The position numbers and the translations under genes are program-made. A stretch of DNA of 64,000 nucleotides from Solibacter sp039934035 (lineage in GTDB: Bacteria; Acidobacteriota; Terriglobia; Bryobacterales; Bryobacteraceae), in assembly GCA_039934035.1 (NCBI GenBank), contig JBDTMZ010000107.1, positions 62,001-126,000 of the forward strand. The letters are read 5' to 3'. The notes beneath the pieces are model-generated. The model was given only the letters and a program-made list of their open reading frames with translations. It did no database searches and had not been told where the DNA came from. Shown piece by piece: positions 52,294-60,162 of this stretch (positions are counted from its first letter, which is position 1; every line of letters starts with the position of its first letter).

Positions 52294-52374
52294 CAGCAGT
52301 CCCATCAATAGAATCAGCGCCATCCGCTGCGCCTTGGCGCCGCGCATCAGCTCGTTGTGCATCAATCTCCGCAT
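52243..52374 (-). CDS. 43-residue single-span membrane protein
   Basis: A short open frame with ATG 52374 preceded by GGGAGAGAG about eight bases away. The product MRRLMHNELMRGAKAQRMAL is followed by the hydrophobic segment ILLMGLLLVLAVAFY and a short tail. Positive residues before the span predict an inside N-terminus. It converges with and overlaps the PilZ gene by 51 bases, so its reality rests on the ribosome site and the clean membrane span. Confidence 0.45.
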   Translation of the reverse strand: MRRLMHNELMRGAKAQRMALILLMGLLLVLAVAFYHGVSALRA

Positions 52375-52495
52375 GGAACACTCTCTCCCATAGCTATATA
52401 CAATAACGCATCAGAATGTTCCCGGGTTTCCGGGAGCGTTCGTTTCGACTCAACTGCGACGCGCGGCATCGCGTGTTTGCTATCTTGGTGTTTCT

Positions 52496-53386
52496 ATGAG
52501 CAAACGCGCGGTAGTCTTCGGAGCAGCCGGGCAGTTAGGCATCGAGCTGGTCCGGGAGCTTCAACAACGCCGGTTTGCGGTGGCCTCGTGGGACCGCTCC
52601 CAGGTAGACATTACGGACCGCGCGGCCGTAGAGAACGCCCTGGCCGAATTTGACGCCGAAGTGGTATTCAATGCGGCCGCCTACAACCAGGTGGACGTCG
52701 CTGAAAAAGAGCCGCAAGCGGCCTTTCTGGTCAACGCCTTAGCAGTTCGAAACCTCGCCTTGGCCTGCCGGCAGGTGGACGCCAGCCTGGTTCATTTTTC
52801 CACCGACTACGTTTTCGACGGCCGCGCCCGCCATCCTTACGTGGAAGAAGATCCAACCCACCCGTTGGGCGCGTATGCGGTGTCGAAACTGGCCGGCGAA
52901 CTCTACGCCCAGGCGTACCTGGACCAGGCTCTGATCGTCCGGACCTCGGGCGTCTTCGGCCCCGGCGGACTGGCTACCGCCCGCGGCAATTTCGTCGAAC
53001 TGATGCTGCGCCTGGCGGCCTCGCCAAATCCGATTCGCGTGGTGGAAGACCATGTGGCGTCGCCCACCTTTGCGCCGCTGTTGGCATCGCGCACCATCGA
53101 CCTGGTGGAACGCAAACTGGCGGGCGTCTACCACCTCGGCGGGGGCTCGCCGACTTCGTGGTTCCAGTTCGCCCGTTTGATTTTCGATGCCGCCGGACTC
53201 AACCCCGTCCTGCTGGCCACCAACGAGCGCGAATACCGGACTCCGGCCCGCAGGCCGAAGTATTCCGCCCTATCCAATGCCAAAATGGAGCGCGCTGGCC
53301 TGGAGCCAATGCCTTCATTGAAGGACGTCCTGGCCACCTACTTCGCAAGCCGCCCCACGGTTCCGGCGAGAAAATCAGGCGGCTAA
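52496..53386 (+). CDS. rfbD: dTDP-4-dehydrorhamnose reductase
   Basis: 296 residues. It is a short-chain-dehydrogenase-like enzyme that completes dTDP-L-rhamnose by reducing the 4-keto group with NADPH. The dinucleotide motif is VVFGAAGQLGIELVRELQQR, DITDRAAVENALAEFDAEVV and FNAAAYNQVDVAEKEP are typical for RfbD, and the catalytic YxxxK is AYAVSKLAGELYAQ, with STDYVFDGRARHPYVEEDPT before it. It supplies rhamnose for surface polysaccharide. It is not beside rfbABC here. Confidence 0.9.
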   Translation: MSKRAVVFGAAGQLGIELVRELQQRRFAVASWDRSQVDITDRAAVENALAEFDAEVVFNAAAYNQVDVAEKEPQAAFLVNALAVRNLALACRQVDASLVHFSTDYVFDGRARHPYVEEDPTHPLGAYAVSKLAGELYAQAYLDQALIVRTSGVFGPGGLATARGNFVELMLRLAASPNPIRVVEDHVASPTFAPLLASRTIDLVERKLAGVYHLGGGSPTSWFQFARLIFDAAGLNPVLLATNEREYRTPARRPKYSALSNAKMERAGLEPMPSLKDVLATYFASRPTVPARKSGG

Positions 53387-54343
53387 TTACTTCGTCCCGG
53401 GCTTGATGGCGTAATACCCTTTGCGGGCCTGCGCCTTCATGTCTTTGTTGGCGAGCTTGATTTCGAGGTGGCGGTAGCCGCCGTCCCCGAGATCGTTGGT
53501 GGGCGTGTAGGCAATCGAGTACTGGCTGCGCATCTCGTCCTGCAGTTCCTTGAAGACCTGATCCAGCGTGTGCCTGCGATCCACCTTGTAGACCCGGCCG
53601 CCGGTTTCCTCGCTCATCTTGCGCAGTTCGCCCTCGCCTCCGCCGCCACCCATCCCGAACGGGCCATACGCCGAGGAGTCGGAATAATTGATGCTGTAAA
53701 TCACGGCGTCCGACTTCTGCGCGGCCTCGATCGCCTGGTTGCGCGACATCCGGCTGCCCATATCCACTCCATCCGTGATCACCACGATCACCTTGCGTCC
53801 CACTTCGCCTTTGAGTTTCTCGTTGGCGGCCAGATAAATCGCATCGTAGAGCACCGTGCCGCGCGGTCCGCCGGCGGTGGGCACCGGGCCGGGATGAATG
53901 CCGCTAACGCCGGACGACGGACGCAGTTCGCCCAGCCCCTCGGAGAGGAGCTTGCCGCTGCTGGTGTAATCCTGCAAAAGCTCGGTTTCTTCTCCGAAAC
54001 TGATCAGAAATGCGAGATCTTTCTTGCGCAAAACCTCGCGGAAAAACTGCGTCGCCGCATTGCGCTCGATGTCGATCAGATTGCGCTGGCTGCCGCTGAC
54101 ATCCACCAGCAGGCCGATCGTCAACGGGAGATCGGTTTCCTTGGTGAAGTACTTGATCGTCTGCGGTTTACCATCCTCCAGGACGGTGAAATCCTCCTTT
54201 TGGAGGGAGGGGATCAGGGCGCCCTTCTTGTCGCGCACGCTGGCCAGAATACTGACCACATCGACATCGACTTTGATCGTGGCGGGGTCCTGGGCCAGCA
54301 GCGCGCTGGTCAGCGCAAGAGCAGTAAATATGTGTATTCGCAT
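53387..54343 (-). CDS. VWA-domain secreted protein (VWFA-related acidobacterial type)
   Basis: About 318 residues from ATG 54343, which gives a signal peptide (RIHIFTALALTSALLAQDPA) and leaves 46 bases to the divergent alkA-like gene; a start at 54403 would run across it. After a short strand domain (TIKVDVDVVSILASVRDKKG, LQKEDFTVLEDGKPQTIKYF) the VWA fold has its MIDAS motif in TIGLLVDVSGSQRNLIDIER (DxSxS), plus the Thr/Asp positions in VIVVITDGVDMGSRMSRNQA. This family is specific to Acidobacteriota and some relatives and probably mediates adhesion or protein assembly. Confidence 0.88.
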   Translation of the reverse strand: MRIHIFTALALTSALLAQDPATIKVDVDVVSILASVRDKKGALIPSLQKEDFTVLEDGKPQTIKYFTKETDLPLTIGLLVDVSGSQRNLIDIERNAATQFFREVLRKKDLAFLISFGEETELLQDYTSSGKLLSEGLGELRPSSGVSGIHPGPVPTAGGPRGTVLYDAIYLAANEKLKGEVGRKVIVVITDGVDMGSRMSRNQAIEAAQKSDAVIYSINYSDSSAYGPFGMGGGGGEGELRKMSEETGGRVYKVDRRHTLDQVFKELQDEMRSQYSIAYTPTNDLGDGGYRHLEIKLANKDMKAQARKGYYAIKPGTK

Positions 54344-54389
54344 CCCGGTACAATAGAGTGGACGCACCGAACGGCGCCGCTGTTTCACC

Positions 54390-54992
54390 ATGAAGAAAGC
54401 CATTCACCACCTCCGCAAGAACGATCCGGTACTGTCCGCTATTATCGAACGGGTGGGCCCCTATGGCATGAGGTATGTGCCGCCACAATTCGAAAGTCTC
54501 GTCAGATCCATTATTTACCAACAGTTGAGCGGGAAGGTTGCGCGGGTGATCAGCGATCGCCTATTCGCTGCCGTGAAGGGCGAAATGACGCCGGAGAACG
54601 TGCTGAAACTCCGCCCGGCGCGCATGCGGTCGCTGGGGCTTTCGACGGCGAAGACGGCGTATATCCGCGATCTGGCGCGTCACACCCGTGACGGCAAGCT
54701 GGATTTCCAACATCTTCCCGGGCTGAGCGACCAGCAGGTAATTGAGTGCCTCACGCAGGTGAAGGGCATCGGGGTATGGACCGCGCACATGTTCCTGATG
54801 TTTGCGCTGCAACGCCACGACATCCTGCCGACGGGCGATCTGGGGATCCGCAACGCCATGCGTAAAGCATACAATCTGGAGGTCTTGCCGTCGCCGGTCG
54901 AGATGGAACAGTTGGCCCTGTCCTGGCGCCCCTACTGCTCGGTGGCGAGTTGGTATCTCTGGCGCAGCCTGGAAGGCGACGCGAATTTCTAG
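54390..54992 (+). CDS. DNA-3-methyladenine glycosylase II (AlkA-like, HhH-GPD)
   Basis: 200 residues. It removes alkylated bases, the first step of base-excision repair. The helix-hairpin-helix and catalytic Asp are in LTQVKGIGVWTAHMFLMFAL and RHDILPTGDLGIRNAMRKAY (Asp of TGDLGI). SLVRSIIYQQLSGKVARVIS is the conserved QQ-S helix of the AlkA branch, and SWRPYCSVASWYLWRSLEGD is the family's C-terminal helix. It lacks the N-terminal domain of E. coli AlkA, as in many bacterial short forms. Confidence 0.92.
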   Translation: MKKAIHHLRKNDPVLSAIIERVGPYGMRYVPPQFESLVRSIIYQQLSGKVARVISDRLFAAVKGEMTPENVLKLRPARMRSLGLSTAKTAYIRDLARHTRDGKLDFQHLPGLSDQQVIECLTQVKGIGVWTAHMFLMFALQRHDILPTGDLGIRNAMRKAYNLEVLPSPVEMEQLALSWRPYCSVASWYLWRSLEGDANF

Positions 54993-55376
54993 TTATTGCG
55001 TGGCTGGACCCGTGGTGTGCTCACGAAGCCACTTATCCAGTTCTACAAATCGCATTCGGCCAGTTTCGTAGAGGCCGATCAGGAACGAATAGGCTTCGAC
55101 ATCGTCGAATGTCAACTGGTAGCCGTTGACGCGCAGGAATGCCGCGGTTAAAGTAATCGCCACTCTTTTATTTCCATCGATGAATGGGTGATTTTGCGAG
55201 AGGCTCTCCCAAAGGGCAGCCGCTTCCTCGATTAAATCGTTGTAGTATCCGCTTTGGGGCCGGGCTAGCGCCGACTCCAGACCGGAGCGATCTCGAATTC
55301 CCAGCGAGCCCCCGAAAAGAGCGATCAATCTCTCGTGAACGACAAGGGCTTCGTCAATGGTTGGGTAGCGGGTCAC
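54993..55376 (-). CDS. doc: Doc-type toxin (Fic/death-on-curing family)
   Basis: 127 residues from GTG 55376, which overlaps the antitoxin stop as GTGA. The Fic/Doc catalytic motif is in NHPFIDGNKRVAITLTAAFL (HPFxDGNKR). Doc proteins phosphorylate EF-Tu and stop translation; Fic homologues add AMP. TIDEALVVHERLIALFGGSL and SGLESALARPQSGYYND are also typical of Doc. The downstream end leaves a few bases before the convergent glycosylase stop. Confidence 0.9.
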   Translation of the reverse strand: MTRYPTIDEALVVHERLIALFGGSLGIRDRSGLESALARPQSGYYNDLIEEAAALWESLSQNHPFIDGNKRVAITLTAAFLRVNGYQLTFDDVEAYSFLIGLYETGRMRFVELDKWLREHTTGPATQ

Positions 55377-55555
55377 TGCGACAGGCGGCGCAGAATTTCC
55401 GGATGCTCGACGATGAACTCGTCGGCGGCCTGGAGGAACGACAGGTCGGGCTGGATCGCGTTCCGTTCCCTCAGGTAATCGATAAACTTGCTTACAGCCT
55501 CTTGCTCCCGGGGCGTCAGGGACTGCACGACAGAGAGGAGGTCCTGGGTCGACAT
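55373..55555 (-). CDS. small antitoxin partner of Doc
   Basis: 60 residues. MSTQDLLSVVQSLTPREQEA then VSKFIDYLRERNAIQPDLSF shows a DUF2281-like helical N-terminal part and a C-terminal segment (AADEFIVEHPEILRRLSQ) that is the likely toxin-binding region. It is not a classic Phd/YefM antitoxin, so the pair is unusual. First gene of the two, with the toxin start overlapping its stop. Confidence 0.75.
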   Translation of the reverse strand: MSTQDLLSVVQSLTPREQEAVSKFIDYLRERNAIQPDLSFLQAADEFIVEHPEILRRLSQ

Positions 55556-55627
55556 GGTGGATACCTGTAGCCAGTGTAACGCAGTTGCGTTTGTCCCTCA
55601 TGAAGCAGGATTAATTTCCACAGTTCG

Positions 55628-55655
55628 TTGAAATTCGAGGCAGCGACTCTATAAT
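55628..55655 (+). promoter_or_regulatory. sigma-70-type promoter before the small CxxCH protein gene
   Basis: TTGAAA (55628-55633), a 16-base spacer, and TATAAT (55650-55655). This gives a transcript leader of about 48 bases before the ATG at 55710. Confidence 0.6.
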
Positions 55656-55709
55656 ACTCATAGGATATTGAGATCCCGGATGCGATTGAATCCGAACAGG
55701 AGATTTACG

Positions 55710-55943
55710 ATGCGCGCACTGAAACTCGTTCTGCCGACGGTAATCCTGAGCGCCGGCTTCCTGGTCTGCACCACCGCGACCTACGGCAAACCGGAATACG
55801 CTACGAAGGAAAAGAAAGGCTGCACGTTCTGCCACGCCAAAATGTTGACAGATAAGGCCGAAATGCAGAAGAATTTGAACGAGGCGGGCACCTACTACAA
55901 GGACCACGACCACAAGCTGGACGGCTACACACCCAAGAAGTAG
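55710..55943 (+). CDS. small secreted monoheme c-type cytochrome-like protein
   Basis: 77 residues from ATG 55710, with AGGAG eight bases upstream. Signal peptide LKLVLPTVILSAGFLVCTTA. The mature part contains YATKEKKGCTFCHAKMLTDK, whose CTFCH is a CxxCH heme c site, and an invariant Met a few residues later could be the axial ligand. The small, Lys-rich protein should be periplasmic and carry one electron. I do not know its redox partner. Confidence 0.75.
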   Translation: MRALKLVLPTVILSAGFLVCTTATYGKPEYATKEKKGCTFCHAKMLTDKAEMQKNLNEAGTYYKDHDHKLDGYTPKK

Positions 55944-56010
55944 TTGCTGTCAGGCCCTGTAAGGTGGTCAGCCGGCGGGCGAGTGCCAATCCTCGACCCG
56001 CCCGGCCCAC

Positions 56011-57162
56011 CTACGAGGAGTAGGTCTGTTTCCACTTCCCCAAGGCCGCAATCAGCGGCGTCTTCACGGTCAAATACTGCGCGTTGTCGTATTGGTTGGT
56101 CCGTTCGCGCGGGTCCACCCGGTCGTCGTATAGCTCGCCCGGCGCCTTCCCCTCGGACCGCACAATCACCTTATATCGATCGGAACGCGCCATCGCCGTA
56201 TCGCCATGGCTGGCATACACGGTCGTGCGCCAAGGGTCCTTCTTCGGCAGGGGATGGCCTGCGGCCAAGGCGTAGTAGCTACGCCCCCACAGATTGCGGT
56301 CCGGCAGCGGTGCGGGAGTGATGTCGCAGATGGCGGGGATGAGATCGAAGGCGCTGACCATTTCGGGGCGCGTGGCCAGGGGCTGCACCCGGCCGGGCCA
56401 GCTCCAGATCATTGGGGTGGCGACCACTTCCTCGTACATATTCACCGGGTCGGAGGCGTCGCCCGCGGCCCACAAGCCGTGCCGTCCCAGCAGGGAGCCG
56501 GTAGGGGACGTCAGGATGATCAGGGTGGAATCCACCATCTTCTTCTGCGTGATTTTCGCCCAAAGCGCCGCGACCTCGGCATCGAGCGCAATGGTGGCTG
56601 CCGCGGCGCGCCGCAGATTGGCAAGCAGCTCCGGTCCCAGCATTTCCTTGCCGCGCGCGGCGTTCCTGGCGGGGGGCTCCTGCGCGAAGGTGTCCAGTTT
56701 CGCCTGTGAGAACGCGCCCGGCCCCGGCAGACTTGCGTACGGGGTGAATCCGGCCGTCAGGAAAAACGGTTTGCCCGAGGCCTGCGCGTCGAGGAACTTG
56801 AGCGCCTCGACGCCGCCCGAGGTAGTGGCACAGGTATACCCGATTCCGCTGAGCAGCTTTTCCAGGGTGACTTCACCGGCCGCTTTATTTTGCATGGTGG
56901 TGCGCCCGGTCAAGAGGCAGAGGCGCGCCTCGTCCGGGACCGGCGAACCTGCGTAGTGATTGAGAAAGCGCGTGCCGGTCTGTGCCAGGCGATCGATGCC
57001 GGGTGTTCGGACTTCGGTGGCACCGTAACAGGACAGAATCCACTCGGGCAGGCCGTCCACCAAAATCAGCAGCACGTTGGGCGTTTCGCCGGGCGCTTTG
57101 GTCTGGGCAAACGCAGGCAGCGCGAGACTGCCGAAGAAAAAGTGGCGGCGCGTAATCTTCAT
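56011..57162 (-). CDS. sulfatase-fold protein lacking the formylglycine cysteine
   Basis: 383 residues with a Tat-like leader (MKITRRHFFFGSLALPAFAQ). The alkaline-phosphatase/sulfatase fold is clear: NVLLILVDGLPEWILSCYGA, GIDRLAQTGTRFLNHYAGSP and, later, DSTLIILTSPTGSLLGRHGL. At the active site, where sulfatases have C/S-x-P-S-R followed by LLTGR, this protein reads SPVPDEARLCLLTGR. The Cys that becomes formylglycine is Pro and the first metal Asp pair (DD) is DG. A catalytically altered or structural relative is therefore likely. Confidence 0.8.
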   Translation of the reverse strand: MKITRRHFFFGSLALPAFAQTKAPGETPNVLLILVDGLPEWILSCYGATEVRTPGIDRLAQTGTRFLNHYAGSPVPDEARLCLLTGRTTMQNKAAGEVTLEKLLSGIGYTCATTSGGVEALKFLDAQASGKPFFLTAGFTPYASLPGPGAFSQAKLDTFAQEPPARNAARGKEMLGPELLANLRRAAAATIALDAEVAALWAKITQKKMVDSTLIILTSPTGSLLGRHGLWAAGDASDPVNMYEEVVATPMIWSWPGRVQPLATRPEMVSAFDLIPAICDITPAPLPDRNLWGRSYYALAAGHPLPKKDPWRTTVYASHGDTAMARSDRYKVIVRSEGKAPGELYDDRVDPRERTNQYDNAQYLTVKTPLIAALGKWKQTYSS

Positions 57163-57237
57163 GGCTGAAATATCAGTATAAGCCGCCGTTCAGGAAACCT
57201 GAACGAAGTCATACTCTTGTTATAGTTGGTTTGGGCG

Positions 57238-57939
57238 ATGAATCTTCCGAACGCACTGACGATTCTGCGCATCTTCTTCGTGCCCCTTCTGGTGGCTGCG
57301 TTGGTGCAGGAAGCCTCCGTCTTTCAGGTGGGCAGCCTTCGGATTACCAACGACTGGCTGTCGCTGGCGATCTTCCTTGCCGCCGCCGGAACCGACCTGC
57401 TGGATGGATACCTGGCGCGCCGCTGGAAGCAGGTGACGACGATCGGCACCCTGCTCGATCCAATCGCTGACAAGCTCCTGATTTCGGCCGCGTTGATCTC
57501 CCTGGTTCAGATTCGCAGCCTGCCCGGCTGGATGGCCGTCCTGATCATCGCCCGCGAATTTGCGGTTTCCGGCCTACGCTCGATCGCGGCCGCGGAAGGC
57601 TACACCATCAAGGCAAACGATCTGGGAAAGACCAAGATGTTTTGCCAGGTGGTGGCCATTTCGGTGCTATTGCCCTGCGGGAGGCATCCCGAACTGCGCC
57701 CGGTCGGCATGGTTCTGATGTGGGGGGTGGTGTTCTTCTCGTTGGCTTCCGCCGTCAGCTATTTCGCCAAGTTCTGGCACAAAGTGGATGAGAGCGTGAA
57801 GAATCGCCGGCGGCGCGAACTGTTGACTTTGGAACGCAAACGGCAGCGTGCGCAGTTGCGTGAGAGGCGCGCGGCGGCCGCGGGCGGAGCTCAAGGTGGT
57901 TTGGCCGGTACGATCTGGAAACCGCCCGAGATGAACTGA
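57238..57939 (+). CDS. pgsA: CDP-diacylglycerol-glycerol-3-phosphate 3-phosphatidyltransferase
   Basis: 233 residues from ATG 57238. It makes phosphatidylglycerol phosphate in the inner membrane. The CDP-alcohol phosphotransferase signature is intact: TDLLDGYLARRWKQVTTIGT, then LLDPIADKLLISA (D-G-x2-A-R-x8-G-x3-D-x3-D). NLPNALTILRIFFVPLLVAA is the expected first helix. It has an extended basic C-terminal tail (LTLERKRQRAQLRERRAAAA) not usual for PgsA, probably cytoplasmic. Confidence 0.92.
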   Translation: MNLPNALTILRIFFVPLLVAALVQEASVFQVGSLRITNDWLSLAIFLAAAGTDLLDGYLARRWKQVTTIGTLLDPIADKLLISAALISLVQIRSLPGWMAVLIIAREFAVSGLRSIAAAEGYTIKANDLGKTKMFCQVVAISVLLPCGRHPELRPVGMVLMWGVVFFSLASAVSYFAKFWHKVDESVKNRRRRELLTLERKRQRAQLRERRAAAAGGAQGGLAGTIWKPPEMN

Positions 57940-57963
57940 GAACGCCAGGCGGCGCTGACTGCG

Positions 57964-59046
57964 TCAGAAACGGGCGGCGTCCGGTAGCGGCGCTGAAGGT
58001 GGTTTGGCCGGCACGATCTGGAAGCCCCCCGAGGTGAACTGCAGCGTCCGCACCTGACCTTTTGGACCCACCGGACCGAGCGGTTTCCCGTTAAGGCTAA
58101 TGCTCACGCCGCCGGCATTTCCCAGCCGCAAGGTCACTTCCCTGGCAGCCTCGACCGTGCGCGTGCTGTGCGGGTCCAGCGTCGCAGAAAATGCGTACTT
58201 GCCGTCGGCTCGCGCCAGCACCCAGACCGCCTCGTCAGCGGTAATCGCAACTCGCACCGCCCCGCTACCCGGCGGTACGGCAGAAGCGGGTGACTCGGGC
58301 GTTTTTCGATCCAACGGCTTTGCATCCAACGGTTTTGCATCCGAGGGAGGGGTGTCCGGCGGACGCGGCTCGCTCTTTGGTGAGGGCGGTTTTGCTTCGG
58401 CGATTTGTCCTGGGGCCGGCAAACTCACAACGGGCGAACCGGCGGGTGGGAGTTGCGGTTGCGTTCCGGCCGGTTCGGGAGCGGGTTGCGTCGCCACCGG
58501 CGCAGGTTCGGGCTGTACCGGTTGGGGTGTCGCCGGGGCAGACTGCACGGCGGAACTCTGCGCGGGCGCCGTCTGCTGCGGCGGGTTGGAACTGGAAAAA
58601 TGAGGCAGCCAGGACGTGTTGGGATGCTGAAACCAGGTATAGATGACGGAGCACACCAGCATCACTGCCACGAAAACGACGGCCGAAAGCCAGCCCGACC
58701 AGCGGAAGCTCCGGTCGCCAACCGTTTGCCATTCGTCATCCACTTTGGGCACTTCGATGGGCGCGAAGCCGGCCGGTTTGGGCCGTTCCGGCAATTGGGA
58801 AATTTCGGGCACAGGGGCGATCGATTGCTGCACCTGGCCGGCGATCTGCTCTTCGTCCAAGCCCAGTAAACGCGCATACTGACGCACGAAGCTTTTGGCA
58901 AACACCCCGCCGGGGAGCTTTTCGTACTGATCGTTTTCAATGGCCTGAAGAAACCGCGCGGAGATCTTCAACTCGCGGGAAATCTCCTCGAGATCGAGAT
59001 TGCGCTTCAGTCTTTCGCGGCGCAACATCTCGCCAACCGGTGTCAT
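57964..59046 (-). CDS. RodZ-like membrane protein with helix-turn-helix and DUF4115 domains
   Basis: 360 residues. N-terminal HTH_25 (GEMLRRERLKRNLDLEEISR, ELKISARFLQAIENDQYEKL, PGGVFAKSFVRQYARLLGLD), a membrane span at about 120-140 (LSAVVFVAVMLVCSVIYTWF), a Pro/Ala/Gln/Ser-rich periplasmic linker of roughly 110 residues, and a C-terminal DUF4115 (VRVAITADEAVWVLARADGK, TVEAAREVTLRLGNAGGVSI). RodZ links the MreB filament to the envelope and sets rod shape. The stop is convergent with pgsA. Confidence 0.85.
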   Translation of the reverse strand: MTPVGEMLRRERLKRNLDLEEISRELKISARFLQAIENDQYEKLPGGVFAKSFVRQYARLLGLDEEQIAGQVQQSIAPVPEISQLPERPKPAGFAPIEVPKVDDEWQTVGDRSFRWSGWLSAVVFVAVMLVCSVIYTWFQHPNTSWLPHFSSSNPPQQTAPAQSSAVQSAPATPQPVQPEPAPVATQPAPEPAGTQPQLPPAGSPVVSLPAPGQIAEAKPPSPKSEPRPPDTPPSDAKPLDAKPLDRKTPESPASAVPPGSGAVRVAITADEAVWVLARADGKYAFSATLDPHSTRTVEAAREVTLRLGNAGGVSISLNGKPLGPVGPKGQVRTLQFTSGGFQIVPAKPPSAPLPDAARF

Positions 59047-59163
59047 AGGAGAGGTTCCCTGCCTCTAAACTCATAATATAACAAGGCATACGGGTTTTGG
59101 CCCAAAAAATGGCGGGCGCCCGGTTTTCCCCCGGCAGGCATTCGCGCCTGTTAGCATAAACAG

Positions 59164-60162
59164 TTGATCTCCGTGGTGGTGGTGAACTGGAACCGGAAGG
59201 AACTTTTGCGCGCCTGCCTCGCCTCGCTCGCTGGCCAGCAGAACGTCGAATTCGAGACCATCGTGGTGGACAATGGCTCCTCCGACGGTTCCGCCGACAT
59301 GGCCGAGCGCGAATTCGGAGCGCGCGTGATACGCAACCTGGAAAACCGGGGTTTCTGTGCCGCCAACAATCAGGGCATCGCCGCCGCGCGCGGCGAATTC
59401 ATCGCGCTGCTCAATAACGACGCGGAAGCGGAACCGCAGTGGCTCGCCGAACTGGAGCACGCCTGCGGGTCGCGCCCGCGGGTCGGCATGGCAGCGAGCA
59501 AAGTGCTGGTGTGGGAGGACCCTTCGCGCATCGATAAGGCGGGCCACCTGATCTTCCCGGACGGACAGAATCGCGGACGCGGCAGCGGCGCGCTGGATCG
59601 CGGGCAGTTCGATCGCGAAGAGGAAGTGCTCTGGCCGGACGGGTGCGCTGCCATGTACCGCAAGCCGATGCTCGACGAAATCGGCGGCTTCGACGAGGAT
59701 TTCTTCGCTTATGGCGACGATGCCGAACTCGGGCTGCGCGCGCGCATTGCGGGCTGGCTGTGTGTGTATGCTCCACGCGCTGTGGTGCGTCACCATCGCG
59801 GCGCCACTTTGGGCAAAGATTCGGGCTGGCGGCTGCATTTGATCGAACGCAATCGCGTGCTGCTGGCAGTGAAGTTGTTCCCCTGGAGCCTGCTGGCGCT
59901 CAACCCGATTTACTACGCGCTGCGACTGGCGGCGGGAGCGATACTGGCGGGCGGCAATCGGGGGGACACCGCGCATTTTCCCGGCATTCGCGGCAAGCTG
60001 ACGATCCTGAAGGCGCTGCTTCACGGCGACCTGGCTGCATTGCGCCTGGTGCCGCGCATGCTGCGCAAGCGCGCGGAGATGCGCCGGCTCCGCCGTCTGA
60101 CTCCCGGCGAAGTCCGCCGCCTGCTGCTGGCGCACCGGTTGCGACTCACGGAGGTGGCATGA
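59164..60162 (+). CDS. GT2 glycosyltransferase (rhamnosyltransferase-like)
   Basis: 332 residues from TTG 59164. GT-A fold: ISVVVVNWNRKELLRACLAS, ETIVVDNGSSDGSADMAERE and ALLNNDAEAEPQWLAELEHA give the nucleotide- and metal-binding residues; DEDFFAYGDDAELGLRARIA is the acceptor-side ED motif, followed by VVRHHRGATLGKDSGW. The C-terminal 60 residues are basic and helical and end in LLLAHRLRLTEVA. It adds sugars, often rhamnose, to a cell-surface glycan. It is first in a run with two methyltransferases. Confidence 0.88.
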   Translation: MISVVVVNWNRKELLRACLASLAGQQNVEFETIVVDNGSSDGSADMAEREFGARVIRNLENRGFCAANNQGIAAARGEFIALLNNDAEAEPQWLAELEHACGSRPRVGMAASKVLVWEDPSRIDKAGHLIFPDGQNRGRGSGALDRGQFDREEEVLWPDGCAAMYRKPMLDEIGGFDEDFFAYGDDAELGLRARIAGWLCVYAPRAVVRHHRGATLGKDSGWRLHLIERNRVLLAVKLFPWSLLALNPIYYALRLAAGAILAGGNRGDTAHFPGIRGKLTILKALLHGDLAALRLVPRMLRKRAEMRRLRRLTPGEVRRLLLAHRLRLTEVA

